Below are positions 46,216 to 56,713 of a DNA stretch of 64,000 bases, in pieces (position 1 is the first letter of the stretch; each line of letters starts with the position of its first letter). Made by a program: the position numbers and the translations under genes. The stretch covers positions 1,054,001 to 1,118,000 of the forward strand of contig NZ_CP132932.1 in NCBI RefSeq assembly GCF_040358985.1, read 5' to 3'. The DNA comes from Tunturibacter empetritectus. GTDB lineage: Bacteria > Acidobacteriota > Terriglobia > Terriglobales > Acidobacteriaceae. The notes below the pieces were generated by a model. The model ran no database searches. It had not been told where the DNA came from and worked only from the letters and a program-made list of their open reading frames with translations.

Positions 46216-47585
46216 ACGAGCGCGTTCCCTTTCCTGAGCAGGTTGTAGCCACTCCAGAGGTGGTAGAGCGTTTTGGCGATCTGCATCCACCCTTCGACAG
46301 ACAGGCCGCTGTGCCCGAGGCGAATCGCTGTCTGTATTGCTTTGATGCTCCGTGTACGACCGCCTGCCCGACGCATATTGATGTGCCTAGCTTTATTAAG
46401 AAGATTGCCAGCGGAAATCTTTCTGGGTCGGCGCGAACGATTCTGGATGCGAATATTCTGGGTGCGAGCTGCTCTCGCGCGTGCCCGGTTGAGGTGCTGT
46501 GCGAAGGTGCATGCGTGATGCACCGGTATAACAAACAACCGATTCAGATTGCACGGCTTCAGCGCTTCGCAATGGACGCGCTCCACGAGAGTGGAGCTCC
46601 GCTGCCGTTTGAGCCTGGGCCGGAGACTGGGTTGGCGGTCGCGCTGATCGGTGCGGGACCTGCTTCGCTGGCTTGTGCTGCTGAGCTGCGACGGCGTGGC
46701 ATTCGTGCCGATCTTTATGACGCGCGTCCTCTGCCTGGGGGTTTGAATACCTATGGGGTGGCGGAATATAAACTTCCGCTGGTGGAGAGTCTGCGGGAGA
46801 TTGAGATGCTTTCGCAGCTGGGAGTGGAATTTCACTTCGAGACGAAGGTGGATGCGGCGGGGCTTGCGGAGTTGGAACGGACGCATGATGCGGTTTTTCT
46901 GGGGATTGGGCTTGGCGCGATTCATCAGCTCGGAGTTGCTGGCGAGGAACTTGCGGGGGTGACGAATGCTCTGGATCTAATCGCCGGGTATAAGTCCGGT
47001 GCGCTGACGACGGTGCCGGAGCGCGTGGTGGTGGTGGGAGCGGGAAATACTGCTATCGATGCGGCCATCGCTTCGGTGCGGCTAGGTGCGAGCGAGGTCC
47101 ATATTCTTTACAGGCGAGGGCAGGAGCAGATGTCGGCGTTCACGTTTGAATACCAGCATGCGAAGGACGAGGGCGTGAAGTTCCTGTGGCATGTGCAGCC
47201 GACAGGGATTCGCGGGGATGGAGTCGTGAAGGGACTCGAACTGACGAGAGTTGCGGGGACTGAGGATGGTTCGATTGTGCCTGAAAAAGATTCGGCGTTT
47301 GTTCTCGAGGCGGATTTGATTGTTCTATCGATTGGGCAGGCTACGCATGCGAATTTTCTCTCTGGATCTTCGAGTTCTGGGTCTTCGAGTGCGTTCGGGA
47401 AGATTCAGCTGGAGCGTGGCCGGATTGTGATCGATCGTGCGACGGGGCAGACCTCTCAGCCTAAGTTTTTTGCTGGGGGAGACTGCACGAACGGGGGGCG
47501 CGAGGTCGTGGACGCGGTGGCGGACGGGAAGCGTGCTGGAATCGGAATCGCTGGATGGCTGGGGGTGCAACATGGCAAAGGATAG
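46212..47585 (+). CDS. preT: NAD-dependent dihydropyrimidine dehydrogenase, PreT subunit
   Basis: Flavin/Fe-S subunit, about 457 residues, like the glutamate synthase small chain. It has the Cys-rich N-terminus CLYCFDAPCTTACPTHID and SCSRACPVEVLCEGACV, the FAD dinucleotide fold VALIGAGPASLACAAELRRRG near residue 140, and the NAD fold VVVVGAGNTAIDAAIASVRLG near 275. The C-terminal FFAGGDCTNGGREVVDAVADGKRA is canonical. With PreA it reduces uracil and thymine using NADH. A Ser-rich insert (GSSSSGSSS) near residue 380 is unusual. The open frame begins at 46125, but homologous sequence starts at the ATG at 46212. Overlaps preA by 14 bases. Confidence 0.93.
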   Translation: MNERVPFPEQVVATPEVVERFGDLHPPFDRQAAVPEANRCLYCFDAPCTTACPTHIDVPSFIKKIASGNLSGSARTILDANILGASCSRACPVEVLCEGACVMHRYNKQPIQIARLQRFAMDALHESGAPLPFEPGPETGLAVALIGAGPASLACAAELRRRGIRADLYDARPLPGGLNTYGVAEYKLPLVESLREIEMLSQLGVEFHFETKVDAAGLAELERTHDAVFLGIGLGAIHQLGVAGEELAGVTNALDLIAGYKSGALTTVPERVVVVGAGNTAIDAAIASVRLGASEVHILYRRGQEQMSAFTFEYQHAKDEGVKFLWHVQPTGIRGDGVVKGLELTRVAGTEDGSIVPEKDSAFVLEADLIVLSIGQATHANFLSGSSSSGSSSAFGKIQLERGRIVIDRATGQTSQPKFFAGGDCTNGGREVVDAVADGKRAGIGIAGWLGVQHGKG

Positions 47586-48996
47586 ACCGACGCTTGCGAG
47601 TACCTTTTGCGGCATCGAGTGCATGAATCCGTTCTGGCTGGCGTCTGCACCGCCGACCAACTGCGGCGAGCAGATTATGCGGGCCTTCGATGCGGGTTGG
47701 GGAGGAGCGGTGTGGAAGACGATTGGCGAGCCGATTACGAATGTGAGCTCGCGCTACTCGTCGATCGATTGGGAGGGGCGGCGGATGATGGGCTTCAATA
47801 ATATTGAGCTCATCTCGGATCGCCCGATTGAGGTGAACCTGCAGGAGATCGCGGAGGTGAAGCGGCGGTATCCGAAGCATGTGGTGATCGCTTCGCTGAT
47901 GGTTGAGAGTAAGCGCGAGAGCTGGCATGAGATTGTGCAGCGTGCGGAGGATGCGGGGGCGGATGGGCTGGAGTTGAACTTTGGATGTCCGCATGGGATG
48001 AGCGAACGGGGGATGGGGTCTGCGGTGGGGCAGGTGCCAGAGTATTGCGAACAGATTACGGGGTGGGTTAAGGAGAAGGCTCGCACGCCTGTGATTGTTA
48101 AGCTGACTCCGAATATCTCTGATATCCGTGTGGCTGCGCGGGCTGCAAAGCAGGGCGGGGCGGATGCGCTCTCGGCGATCAATACAATCAACTCGATTAC
48201 GGGCATCGATCTGGATACGTTTCAGCCTAATCCGAATGTGGATGGCAAGAGTTCGCATGGCGGTTACTGTGGGCCTGCGGTGAAGCCGATTGCGCTCAAC
48301 ATGGTTCAGCAGATACAGGCTGATGCTACGAGTGCGCTTCCTCTGTCAGGTATTGGCGGCATTGGAAGCTGGCGCGATGCGGCGGAGTTTATTCTGCTGG
48401 GATGCAGCACGGTGCAGGTGTGTACGGCTGCGATGCACTACGGCTACAGGATCGTCGAGGATATGCAGGACGGGTTGTTGAACTGGATGGCGGAGAAGGG
48501 CTTCGCTACGATCGAAGACTTTCGCGGGTTGTCGCTTCCGAATGTTCACGAATGGAAGCAGCTTAATCTCAACTACCAGATTGTTGCTCGTATTCATGAG
48601 GATCTATGCATTGGATGCCAGCTTTGCTATACGGCGTGCTGGGATGGCGCGCATCAGTGCATTCATCTTGATCGCACATCGCCTGCGCCGGATACGACAC
48701 GGACGCCGAAGATGGTTGAGGCTGAATCTGCGCGACGAATTTCGACTACGCCTATTCCGAAGCTTGACTCGGGAACTTCGGGCAGGACGAACGCGATTAC
48801 TCCGCTTGAGCGCATTCCGCGGGTAGATGAGCACCATTGCGTGGGCTGTAATCTTTGCTCGCTGGTTTGCCCGGTTGAGAACTGCATCACGATGGAGCGC
48901 ATCGACAAGGATCTTCCGTTCGAGAGCTGGGAGGAGCGAGTTGCCAAGGGGCTGGTCGCGACGGGGACGGGTGAAGTGATGAGTACGAATACTTGA
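47572..48996 (+). CDS. preA: NAD-dependent dihydropyrimidine dehydrogenase, PreA subunit
   Basis: Catalytic subunit of 474 residues. The FMN barrel (dihydroorotate-dehydrogenase fold) shows FCGIECMNPFWLASAPPTN, GADGLELNFGCPHGM, PVIVKLTPNISDI, LSAINTINSITGIDLDTF, GYCGPAVKPIALNMV and SGIGGIGSWRDAAEFILLGCSTVQVCTAAM over residues 12-295. Two C-terminal 4Fe-4S motifs follow: CIGCQLCYTACWDGAHQC and CVGCNLCSLVCPVENC. The spacer between the two clusters is longer than usual. The start is the ATG at 47572, inside the end of preT; the earlier frame start at 47437 is a preT shadow. Confidence 0.95.
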   Translation: MAKDRPTLASTFCGIECMNPFWLASAPPTNCGEQIMRAFDAGWGGAVWKTIGEPITNVSSRYSSIDWEGRRMMGFNNIELISDRPIEVNLQEIAEVKRRYPKHVVIASLMVESKRESWHEIVQRAEDAGADGLELNFGCPHGMSERGMGSAVGQVPEYCEQITGWVKEKARTPVIVKLTPNISDIRVAARAAKQGGADALSAINTINSITGIDLDTFQPNPNVDGKSSHGGYCGPAVKPIALNMVQQIQADATSALPLSGIGGIGSWRDAAEFILLGCSTVQVCTAAMHYGYRIVEDMQDGLLNWMAEKGFATIEDFRGLSLPNVHEWKQLNLNYQIVARIHEDLCIGCQLCYTACWDGAHQCIHLDRTSPAPDTTRTPKMVEAESARRISTTPIPKLDSGTSGRTNAITPLERIPRVDEHHCVGCNLCSLVCPVENCITMERIDKDLPFESWEERVAKGLVATGTGEVMSTNT

Positions 48997-49068
48997 TGCG
49001 GTGTGTTTTAGAGATGGAGCATCCTCTCGTGTTGAACTACAGCGTGGAAATAGTTTGGAGCAATGTGT

Positions 49069-50472
49069 ATGGGGACTCTGATTCAGAACGGCACCGTTGT
49101 CACGGCCGAGCGCTTCGAAAAAGCGGATGTGTTGATTGATGGCAGCACGGTGTTGGAGGTCCGGGCCGGAATTGATCCTGCGGGGCATACGGTTGTGGAC
49201 GCGGCTGGACTCTTTGTTTTGCCGGGCGGCATCGACGCGCATACGCATATGGATATGCCGTTTGGAGGGACTGTCTCTGCGGATGATTTTCTGACGGGCA
49301 CACGTGCGGCGGCGATCGGCGGGACGACTACGATTGTCGACTTTGCGATTCAGGCGAAGGGAACGCGGATGCGGGACGCGCTGGATCTCTGGATGGGGAA
49401 GGCCGACGGCAAGGCCTGTATCGACTACGGGCTGCATATGATTGTGACCGATCTTGGCTCCGATAATGGCAAACAGGGGCTGCACGATATGGACGATATG
49501 GTGCGGGAGGGTGTCGCCAGCTTCAAGCTCTTTATGGCTTACCCGAATGTGCTGATGGTAGATGACGGGACGATCTTTAAGGCGCTGCAGCAGACGGCGA
49601 AGAATGGTGCGCTGGTTTGTATGCATGCGGAGAATGGAAGTGCGATCGATGTGATCGTGCAGCAGGCGCTGGCGGAGGGGAAGACTGCTCCGGTCTATCA
49701 CGCGCTGACGCGGCCTACGAAGGCGGAGGCGGAGGCGGTGCACCGCTCGATTGCGCTGGCGGAGATGGCTGGAGTGCCTGTCTATATTGTTCATCTCTCG
49801 AGTGAGGATGCTCTGAATCAGGTTCGTGAGGCCCGGGATCGCGGAGTGCCGGCGTTTGCGGAGACTTGTCCGCAGTATCTGCTGCTGTCGATCGAAGATC
49901 AGATGCCGGGGAAGAGTTTTGAAGAGGCGAAGTATGTTTTTACTCCTCCACTGCGGGAGAAGAAGAATCAACCGAAGCTTTGGGATGGGCTGGCGACGGA
50001 CAATCTGCAGGTGGTTTCGACCGACCATTGCCCGTTCTGCTTTGCGGATCAGAAGCAGCTGGGGAAGGATGATTTCACCAAGATCCCTAACGGGGGGCCG
50101 GGCGTGGAGAATCGCATGCAGTTGCTGTATCACTTCGGCGTGAATGCGGGAAAGATTTCGCTGCAGCGGTTTGTCGAGATTACGTCGACTGCGCCGGCGC
50201 GCATCTTCGGGATGTATCCGAAGAAGGGGACGATTGCTGCTGGATCGGATGCGGATATTGTGCTGTGGGATCCTGAGGCGGAACACGTGATCTCTGCGGC
50301 TACCCACAGTATGCGCTGCGATTTTTCTATGTTTGAAGGGTGGAAGGTGAAGGGAAATGCCCGGCAGGTTTATTCGCGTGGGGAGCTTGTTGCGGATGGA
50401 GGACGCTATGTGGCGGCGGTGGGCCGTGGCCAGTATCTGCGGCGTGAGGCGAGAGGAGGGGCGTGGCAGTAA
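49069..50472 (+). CDS. hydA: Dihydropyrimidinase (D-hydantoinase)
   Basis: Cyclic amidohydrolase that opens dihydrouracil or dihydrothymine to the N-carbamoyl beta-amino acid. Family marks are LPGGIDAHTHMDMPFGG (HxH), the carboxylated Lys in SFKLFMAYPN near residue 150, VCMHAENGS, VYIVHLSSEDAL, FAETCPQYL, STDHCPF and the C-terminal KGTIAAGSDADIVLWDPE. Full length at about 467 residues. The frame can start at the ATG at 49063, but GGAG is only 2 bases from it and 8 bases from the ATG at 49069, so the latter is preferred. Overlaps the transporter start by 10 bases. Confidence 0.95.
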   Translation: MGTLIQNGTVVTAERFEKADVLIDGSTVLEVRAGIDPAGHTVVDAAGLFVLPGGIDAHTHMDMPFGGTVSADDFLTGTRAAAIGGTTTIVDFAIQAKGTRMRDALDLWMGKADGKACIDYGLHMIVTDLGSDNGKQGLHDMDDMVREGVASFKLFMAYPNVLMVDDGTIFKALQQTAKNGALVCMHAENGSAIDVIVQQALAEGKTAPVYHALTRPTKAEAEAVHRSIALAEMAGVPVYIVHLSSEDALNQVREARDRGVPAFAETCPQYLLLSIEDQMPGKSFEEAKYVFTPPLREKKNQPKLWDGLATDNLQVVSTDHCPFCFADQKQLGKDDFTKIPNGGPGVENRMQLLYHFGVNAGKISLQRFVEITSTAPARIFGMYPKKGTIAAGSDADIVLWDPEAEHVISAATHSMRCDFSMFEGWKVKGNARQVYSRGELVADGGRYVAAVGRGQYLRREARGGAWQ

Positions 50473-51947
50473 GTTCGATTTCGACACGAGTTGTTGATCA
50501 GTCTGCCGCTGATCTTGCAGCGGAACATGACTCGCGCCTCTATAACGCCGATCTTGCACCTACGGTCGCGGCTCAACGTACGTGGGGGACCTATAACTAC
50601 ATTGCGCTGTGGTTCTCGATGTCGATGGAGGTGACGACGTATATGCTGGCGTCGTCGCTGATCGCGGGTGGCATGAACTGGAAGCAGGCGATTCTGACGA
50701 TTCTTCTGGGAAACCTGATCGTGCTGGTGCCAATGCTTCTGAATGCACATGCTGGCGCGAAGTACGGGATTCCCTTTCCTGTGTTTGTTCGCGCGAGCTT
50801 TGGGACGCGGGGAGCTAATCTTCCGGCGATGCTGCGGGCGTTTGTGGCTTGCGGATGGTTTGGTATTCAGTCGTGGCTTGGAGGGCAGGCGATTGCCGCG
50901 ATGATTGGAGTGCTTTGGCCACAGACTGCCCAGATGCCTTTGGTGCTGTGGGCGAGCTTTCTTGGATTCTGGTTGCTGAATATGTATGTGGTGTGGCGGG
51001 GCGTCGAATCGATTCGATTTCTACAGAGCTTCTCTGCGCCTTTCATGCTGGTGATGTCGCTGACGCTGCTCTTCTGGATGCTGCATAAGGCGGGTGGATT
51101 TGGACCGATGCTTTCGGCACCGAGCCACTTCCATACGACTGGCAGCTTTCTTCGTTTCTTTTTCCCTTCGTTGACGGCGATGGTGGGGTACTGGGCGACG
51201 CTGTCGCTGAATATTCCGGACTTTACACGTTATGCGAAGTCTCAGGATTCGCAGATTGTGGGACAGGCGTTCGGTTTGCCGGTTGCGATGGTGCTTTACT
51301 CGTTTATCGGCATCGCTTGCACTTCAGCATCTGAGATTATCTTTGGAGAGCCGGTCTGGTCGCCTATCACTTTGCTGGGGCGATTTCATCAGCCCTTTGC
51401 GGCTTTGCTGGCGCTGGTTGCTCTTTTGATCGCGACACTGAATGTAAATATCGGCGCGAATGTGGTTTCGCCGTCAAACGACTTTTCCAACCTGGCTCCG
51501 GGGCTGATCAGCTTTCGCACCGGCGGATTGATCACTGGCTTTCTGGGACTGGCGATGATGCCGTGGAAGCTGATGAGCAGCTTTGGCAACTACATCTTTG
51601 GCTGGCTGATCGGGTACTCGGGGTTGCTCGGGCCTGTTGCCGGCATTATGGTCGCGGATTATTTCCTGATACGTGGGACGCGGCTGGATACGGTGTCGCT
51701 GTATCGCAGAGGCGGGCCTTATGAGTACACACGCGGGATCAATCCAAGAGCGATTGTTGCGCTGGTCGGTGGGGTAACCGTCGCGTTGATTGGGCTTGCT
51801 GTTCCCTCTTTGCGGTTCCTCTATGACTACGCGTGGTTCGTTGGCTTTTTTGTTGCGGCGGCCAGCTACTATCTGCTTATGCAGGGATACCGCACGGCGG
51901 CTTCGGGTGTGTCCGGCGTCGTGACACAGATAACGTCTCAGGAATAG
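50463..51947 (+). CDS. NCS1 nucleobase:cation symporter
   Basis: Inner-membrane transporter of 494 residues with about 12 helices. NADLAPTVAAQRTWGTYNYIALWFSMSME at the N-terminus and CGWFGIQSWLGGQAI near residue 135 are diagnostic of NCS1 uracil/allantoin/hydantoin permeases; FPVFVRASFGTRGAN and NVNIGANVVSPSNDF also fit. In this operon it most likely imports uracil, thymine or dihydropyrimidines. The GTG start is preceded by AGGAGG at short spacing, inside the end of the dihydropyrimidinase gene. Confidence 0.94.
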   Translation: MAVSSISTRVVDQSAADLAAEHDSRLYNADLAPTVAAQRTWGTYNYIALWFSMSMEVTTYMLASSLIAGGMNWKQAILTILLGNLIVLVPMLLNAHAGAKYGIPFPVFVRASFGTRGANLPAMLRAFVACGWFGIQSWLGGQAIAAMIGVLWPQTAQMPLVLWASFLGFWLLNMYVVWRGVESIRFLQSFSAPFMLVMSLTLLFWMLHKAGGFGPMLSAPSHFHTTGSFLRFFFPSLTAMVGYWATLSLNIPDFTRYAKSQDSQIVGQAFGLPVAMVLYSFIGIACTSASEIIFGEPVWSPITLLGRFHQPFAALLALVALLIATLNVNIGANVVSPSNDFSNLAPGLISFRTGGLITGFLGLAMMPWKLMSSFGNYIFGWLIGYSGLLGPVAGIMVADYFLIRGTRLDTVSLYRRGGPYEYTRGINPRAIVALVGGVTVALIGLAVPSLRFLYDYAWFVGFFVAAASYYLLMQGYRTAASGVSGVVTQITSQE

Positions 51948-51948
51948 G

Positions 51949-53343
51949 ATGGCACTCATGAGTCCGATTGATGTCGTCGAGCCTAAGAGCTCTAATAAAT
52001 CAGCGTCGCTTACGAGCCAGCAGGTGGTGGATATTACGCGACAGCACAACTACGGCACCTGGCGATTTCAAAAGGGCTGGAACCCGATGCACATCGCGGA
52101 CGCCGAGGGCTGCACCATCGTCGATGGTGCGGGCAAGCGGTATCTGGATTTTTCGTCGCAGTTGATGTGCTCTAATCTTGGGCACAAAAATCAGGCTGTA
52201 ATTGATGCGATTGCGCGGCAGGCCCAGGAGTTGAGTTACGCGATGCCTGGCTATGCGACCACGGCGCGCGCTGAGCTGTCTCAACTTCTACTGGAAGTTT
52301 TGCCTAAGGGCATCAGCAAGTTTTTCTTTACTACCTCCGGGACAGAGGCTAACGAGGCGGCGTTCAAGATCGCGCGCATGTATACGGGAAAGACGAAGAT
52401 CATTGCGCGCTATCGCTCTTATCATGGGTCTACCGCCGGTTCTATCGCGGCGACTGGAGATCCGCGGCGATGGGCGATGGAGCCTGGCGGCAAGGGGCCG
52501 GGTGTTCTCTTTGCGCCGGAGGTTCACTGTTACAAATGTCCGATCAAGCACACCTATCCGGGATGCGGGATCGCGTGCGCGGATTATATCGAACACATGA
52601 TCCGGAATGAGTCGGATGTGGCTGCGGTTCTGGTGGAGCCTATTGTTGGGACGAATGGTGTGATCGTTCCTCCAGAGGAGTACATGCCGAAGCTTCGCCG
52701 GATCTGCGACGAATATGGCGTTTTGTTGATTGCGGATGAGGTGATGACGGGGTGGGGGCGTACTGGCGAGTGGTTCGCCATGAATCACTGGGGTGTCGTT
52801 CCGGACATTTTGGTTACGGCGAAAGGGATTACTTCGGCTTATGTGCCGTTGGGACTTTGCGCGACAAGTGAGAAGATCGCTGATTTCTTTCAGGATCATT
52901 ATTTCGCTCATGGTCATACGTATGAGGCGCATCCGCTTACGCTTGCTCCTGCGGTGGCTACGATTCGTGAGATGCAGCGTCTTGGGCTGGTGGAGAGGGC
53001 TCGTGAGCTTGGTCCTTATGTTGAAGGCAAGCTCAAGGAGTTGAAGGCGAAACATCCCAGCATTGGGGATGTTCGCGGGAAGGGACTCTTCTGGGCAGTT
53101 GACCTGGTGAAAGATCAAACTACGAAGGAGCCTTTCAATACTTACTCGGACAAGGTCTCGGGAAAGCCGTTGCTCGTGGATCAGATTGCCGCGAAGATAC
53201 TTGCGGATGGTGTCACGATCCAGGCTTGGGTCTCGCACTTTGTGATTGCTCCTCCGCTGATTGTTACGAAGGAGCAGATTGATCTTGGGATTTCGGTTCT
53301 GGATAAGCATCTTGTGATTGCAGATGCTGCTGTTGGTGCGTGA
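51949..53343 (+). CDS. Class III omega-aminotransferase (beta-alanine / beta-aminoisobutyrate type)
   Basis: PLP enzyme of 464 residues. Motifs are NPMHIADAEGCTIVDGAGKRYLDFSSQL, TTSGTEANEAAFKIARMYTG, YRSYHGSTAGS, LLIADEVMTGWGRTGEWFAM with the PLP-phosphate Asp, and the Schiff-base Lys in ILVTAKGITSAYVPLG near residue 288. It would convert beta-alanine to malonate semialdehyde, or beta-aminoisobutyrate to methylmalonate semialdehyde. An internal Cys cluster (HCYKCPIKHTYPGCGIAC) near 190 is a known feature of this branch. It begins 1 base after the transporter stop and is the last gene of the operon. Confidence 0.93.
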   Translation: MALMSPIDVVEPKSSNKSASLTSQQVVDITRQHNYGTWRFQKGWNPMHIADAEGCTIVDGAGKRYLDFSSQLMCSNLGHKNQAVIDAIARQAQELSYAMPGYATTARAELSQLLLEVLPKGISKFFFTTSGTEANEAAFKIARMYTGKTKIIARYRSYHGSTAGSIAATGDPRRWAMEPGGKGPGVLFAPEVHCYKCPIKHTYPGCGIACADYIEHMIRNESDVAAVLVEPIVGTNGVIVPPEEYMPKLRRICDEYGVLLIADEVMTGWGRTGEWFAMNHWGVVPDILVTAKGITSAYVPLGLCATSEKIADFFQDHYFAHGHTYEAHPLTLAPAVATIREMQRLGLVERARELGPYVEGKLKELKAKHPSIGDVRGKGLFWAVDLVKDQTTKEPFNTYSDKVSGKPLLVDQIAAKILADGVTIQAWVSHFVIAPPLIVTKEQIDLGISVLDKHLVIADAAVGA

Positions 53344-53353
53344 CCGTGTCCTG

Positions 53354-53440
53354 CGTCCTGCCGGACGGGCCCACTGCGCGTGGCGCGGTCACTTCGTGAC
53401 TTGTATACCCCTTCGGTTGGCCCTCCCGTTGGTCGGGATA
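53354..53440. repeat. Dispersed intergenic repeat family, copy E
   Basis: GTCCTGCCGGACGGGCCCAC, GGTCACTTCGTGACTTGTAT, then ACCCCTTCGGTTGGCCCTCC. It lies in the gap between the convergent aminotransferase and mmsA genes. Confidence 0.75.
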
Positions 53441-53446
53441 CAGCTT

Positions 53447-54988
<1,542 letters not shown>

Positions 54989-55362
54989 AGGCGGACCTCC
55001 TCTGGAGAGATTTATCCTACCAGCCGCGGTCGAGGGGGCGTAATCGTGCAGACTTCCAGCGGAGAGCAATTGTGCGGGTTTGCGCTCGTCTTTTTTTTGG
55101 ATCTCTTCTGAAACGATTGTCACCTGTCGGTCACTATCCAAATGTCACGCCTTGTAAGCGAAACTCTTGTTTTCTTTTTTTTGCGTTACTCTCTGCCTTG
55201 ATTCCCTTCTGGGGCGTACCAGAAGATCCTGTAAGAACGACCAATTGAGCGAGGCGACAGGGTGCCGAAAGATCAGAACTCACGATTACCCTGGAGGTTC
55301 GTAACAAGTTCGTCCCACGGTGTAAACTTGGGCGCAAGTACAGCCGCCTGGGGGGATAGAGC
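54989..55362. other. Divergent promoter region between mmsA and the sigma-factor gene
   Basis: No gene. GGTCACTATCCAAATGTCACG near 55131 and the polypurine GGGGGGATAGAGC before the sigma-factor start are the only features noticed; I could not assign a promoter with confidence. Confidence 0.4.
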
Positions 55363-55941
55363 TTGCAATTTTTTGCGTTCGACGCGGCGTATCTTGAGAG
55401 ACTCCGATCTGGAGACGCCCGCACCGAGGAGCACTTTGTCAGCTATTTCGGGGAATTAATCCAGCTGAAGCTGCGTTCGCGACTGAACTCCAGAGAAGCA
55501 ATCGAAGACGTCCGGCAGGAGACTTTTGTGCGGGTGCTGGGGCTGGTTCGCTCGGCCAATGGCCTGAGGGAGCCTGATCGCCTAGGGGCGTTTGTCAATT
55601 CGGTTTGTAACCATGTTTTGATGGAGCATTACCGTTCCAGGAGTAAGACAGAGTCCTATCTCGACAGCGACATGGAAGCCACCCTGGCGAATCACGAACC
55701 GAGCGCTCTGAGTCTTCTGGAGACAAAGGATGCGCAGCGAGTCGTTCGTCAGATTTTGACGGAGTTGACCGACCGGGATCGGCAGTTGCTGCAATTGGTT
55801 CTGCTGGAAGAGCGCGATAAAGATGAAGTGTGCGCTGAGCTTGGCATAACCCGGGACTATCTGAGGGTGCTAGTACACCGCGCGAAGCAGTCTTTCAAGT
55901 CTTTTTATATAAGCCACTTAGGCGATAGCAGGGTGAACTGA
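55363..55941 (+). CDS. ECF-type RNA polymerase sigma factor
   Basis: Sigma-70 family protein of 192 residues containing only regions 2 and 4. Region 2 is seen in SREAIEDVRQETFVRVLGLVRS and FVNSVCNHVLMEHYRSRSK. Region 4 is LTDRDRQLLQLVLLEERDKDEVCAELGITRDYLRVLVHRAKQSF, positions 130-178. The start is a TTG with GGGGGAT five bases upstream. The anti-sigma gene follows within 60 bases, then an unknown gene and the CHAT protein, so this is probably a self-contained signalling operon. Confidence 0.92.
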   Translation: MQFFAFDAAYLERLRSGDARTEEHFVSYFGELIQLKLRSRLNSREAIEDVRQETFVRVLGLVRSANGLREPDRLGAFVNSVCNHVLMEHYRSRSKTESYLDSDMEATLANHEPSALSLLETKDAQRVVRQILTELTDRDRQLLQLVLLEERDKDEVCAELGITRDYLRVLVHRAKQSFKSFYISHLGDSRVN

Positions 55942-56000
55942 AGAAGTCCGTGACACGATTTCGCGGGTTGAAACACTATAGAGTTGAGGCATCTTTGTTA

Positions 56001-56690
56001 ATGAATCATTTCGAATCCACAGAGAGCAGAGCGGTAGAGAAGTATCTGCTGGGAGAGATGTCTCCGGTAGAGCGCGATGCGTTCGAAGAACACTTCTTTG
56101 ACTGCCCGGAGTGCGCTGCCGATCTTCGCGCAACGGCTGCATTCCTTGATACAGCGAAACAGGAGCTGAAGTCTTTTCCTCGTTCGAAGCCGACGGCTGA
56201 GCCTGCGAAGAGATCCCGTTTCGTTCTACAGTGGCCGGTGTTTGCCTGGGCGGCGCTGGCAGCATCTTTGCTGGTGACTGCGTATCAGAATGTCATGGTG
56301 TACCCACACCTGACTCGGGAGATTGCTCAGTTGAGCGCACCCGAGGTTCTACCATCGCTATCTTTAGTAAACGGAAACAGCCGCGGCGGCGGTGAGGCAG
56401 CTACTGTAACGGTGTCAAAGGCTAAGCCCTTTCTTTTGCTTGTCGATGTTCCTACACAAGATCGCTTTATGGGCTACACTTGCTCTCTGTATTCTCCTTC
56501 CGGCACGCTTGCGTGGCACGTCGAGGTGTCTGCACAGGAAGCGAAGGATACTGTTTCGATACGCGTCCCCGGCGTGGACAAGGTGAGCGGCACTTACACC
56601 TTGACCGTGCGAGGAGATGCAGATCAAGCTTCAACCGGGCCCGCTGTCGAACTAGCTCACTATCGCTTTACTTTGAATATTCAGGATTAG
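56001..56690 (+). CDS. Membrane zinc-finger anti-sigma factor
   Basis: Protein of about 229 residues. An N-terminal anti-sigma zinc domain has VEKYLLGEMSPVERDAFEEHFFDCPECAADLRA, carrying the H-x3-C-x2-C motif at EHFFDCPEC (residues 30-38). One transmembrane helix lies near 78-100 (FAWAALAASLLVTAYQNVMVYP). The rest is a periplasmic beta-rich domain with FLLLVDVPTQDRFMGYTCSLYSP and ending YRFTLNIQD. This matches factors that hold an ECF sigma at the membrane until a signal acts on the periplasmic side. The ATG at 56001 is preferred since homologues start just before the zinc domain; a GTG at 55950 is possible and would place the gene 8 bases after the sigma factor. Confidence 0.88.
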   Translation: MNHFESTESRAVEKYLLGEMSPVERDAFEEHFFDCPECAADLRATAAFLDTAKQELKSFPRSKPTAEPAKRSRFVLQWPVFAWAALAASLLVTAYQNVMVYPHLTREIAQLSAPEVLPSLSLVNGNSRGGGEAATVTVSKAKPFLLLVDVPTQDRFMGYTCSLYSPSGTLAWHVEVSAQEAKDTVSIRVPGVDKVSGTYTLTVRGDADQASTGPAVELAHYRFTLNIQD

Positions 56691-56713
56691 ACTACTGAAC
56701 TTGAAGGGCTGAT

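Noticed and set aside
48604-50559. 651-residue minus-strand frame opposite preA and the dihydropyrimidinase gene
   Set aside because: Very Arg/His/Pro-rich and covers two clearly coding plus-strand genes, so a shadow despite its length.
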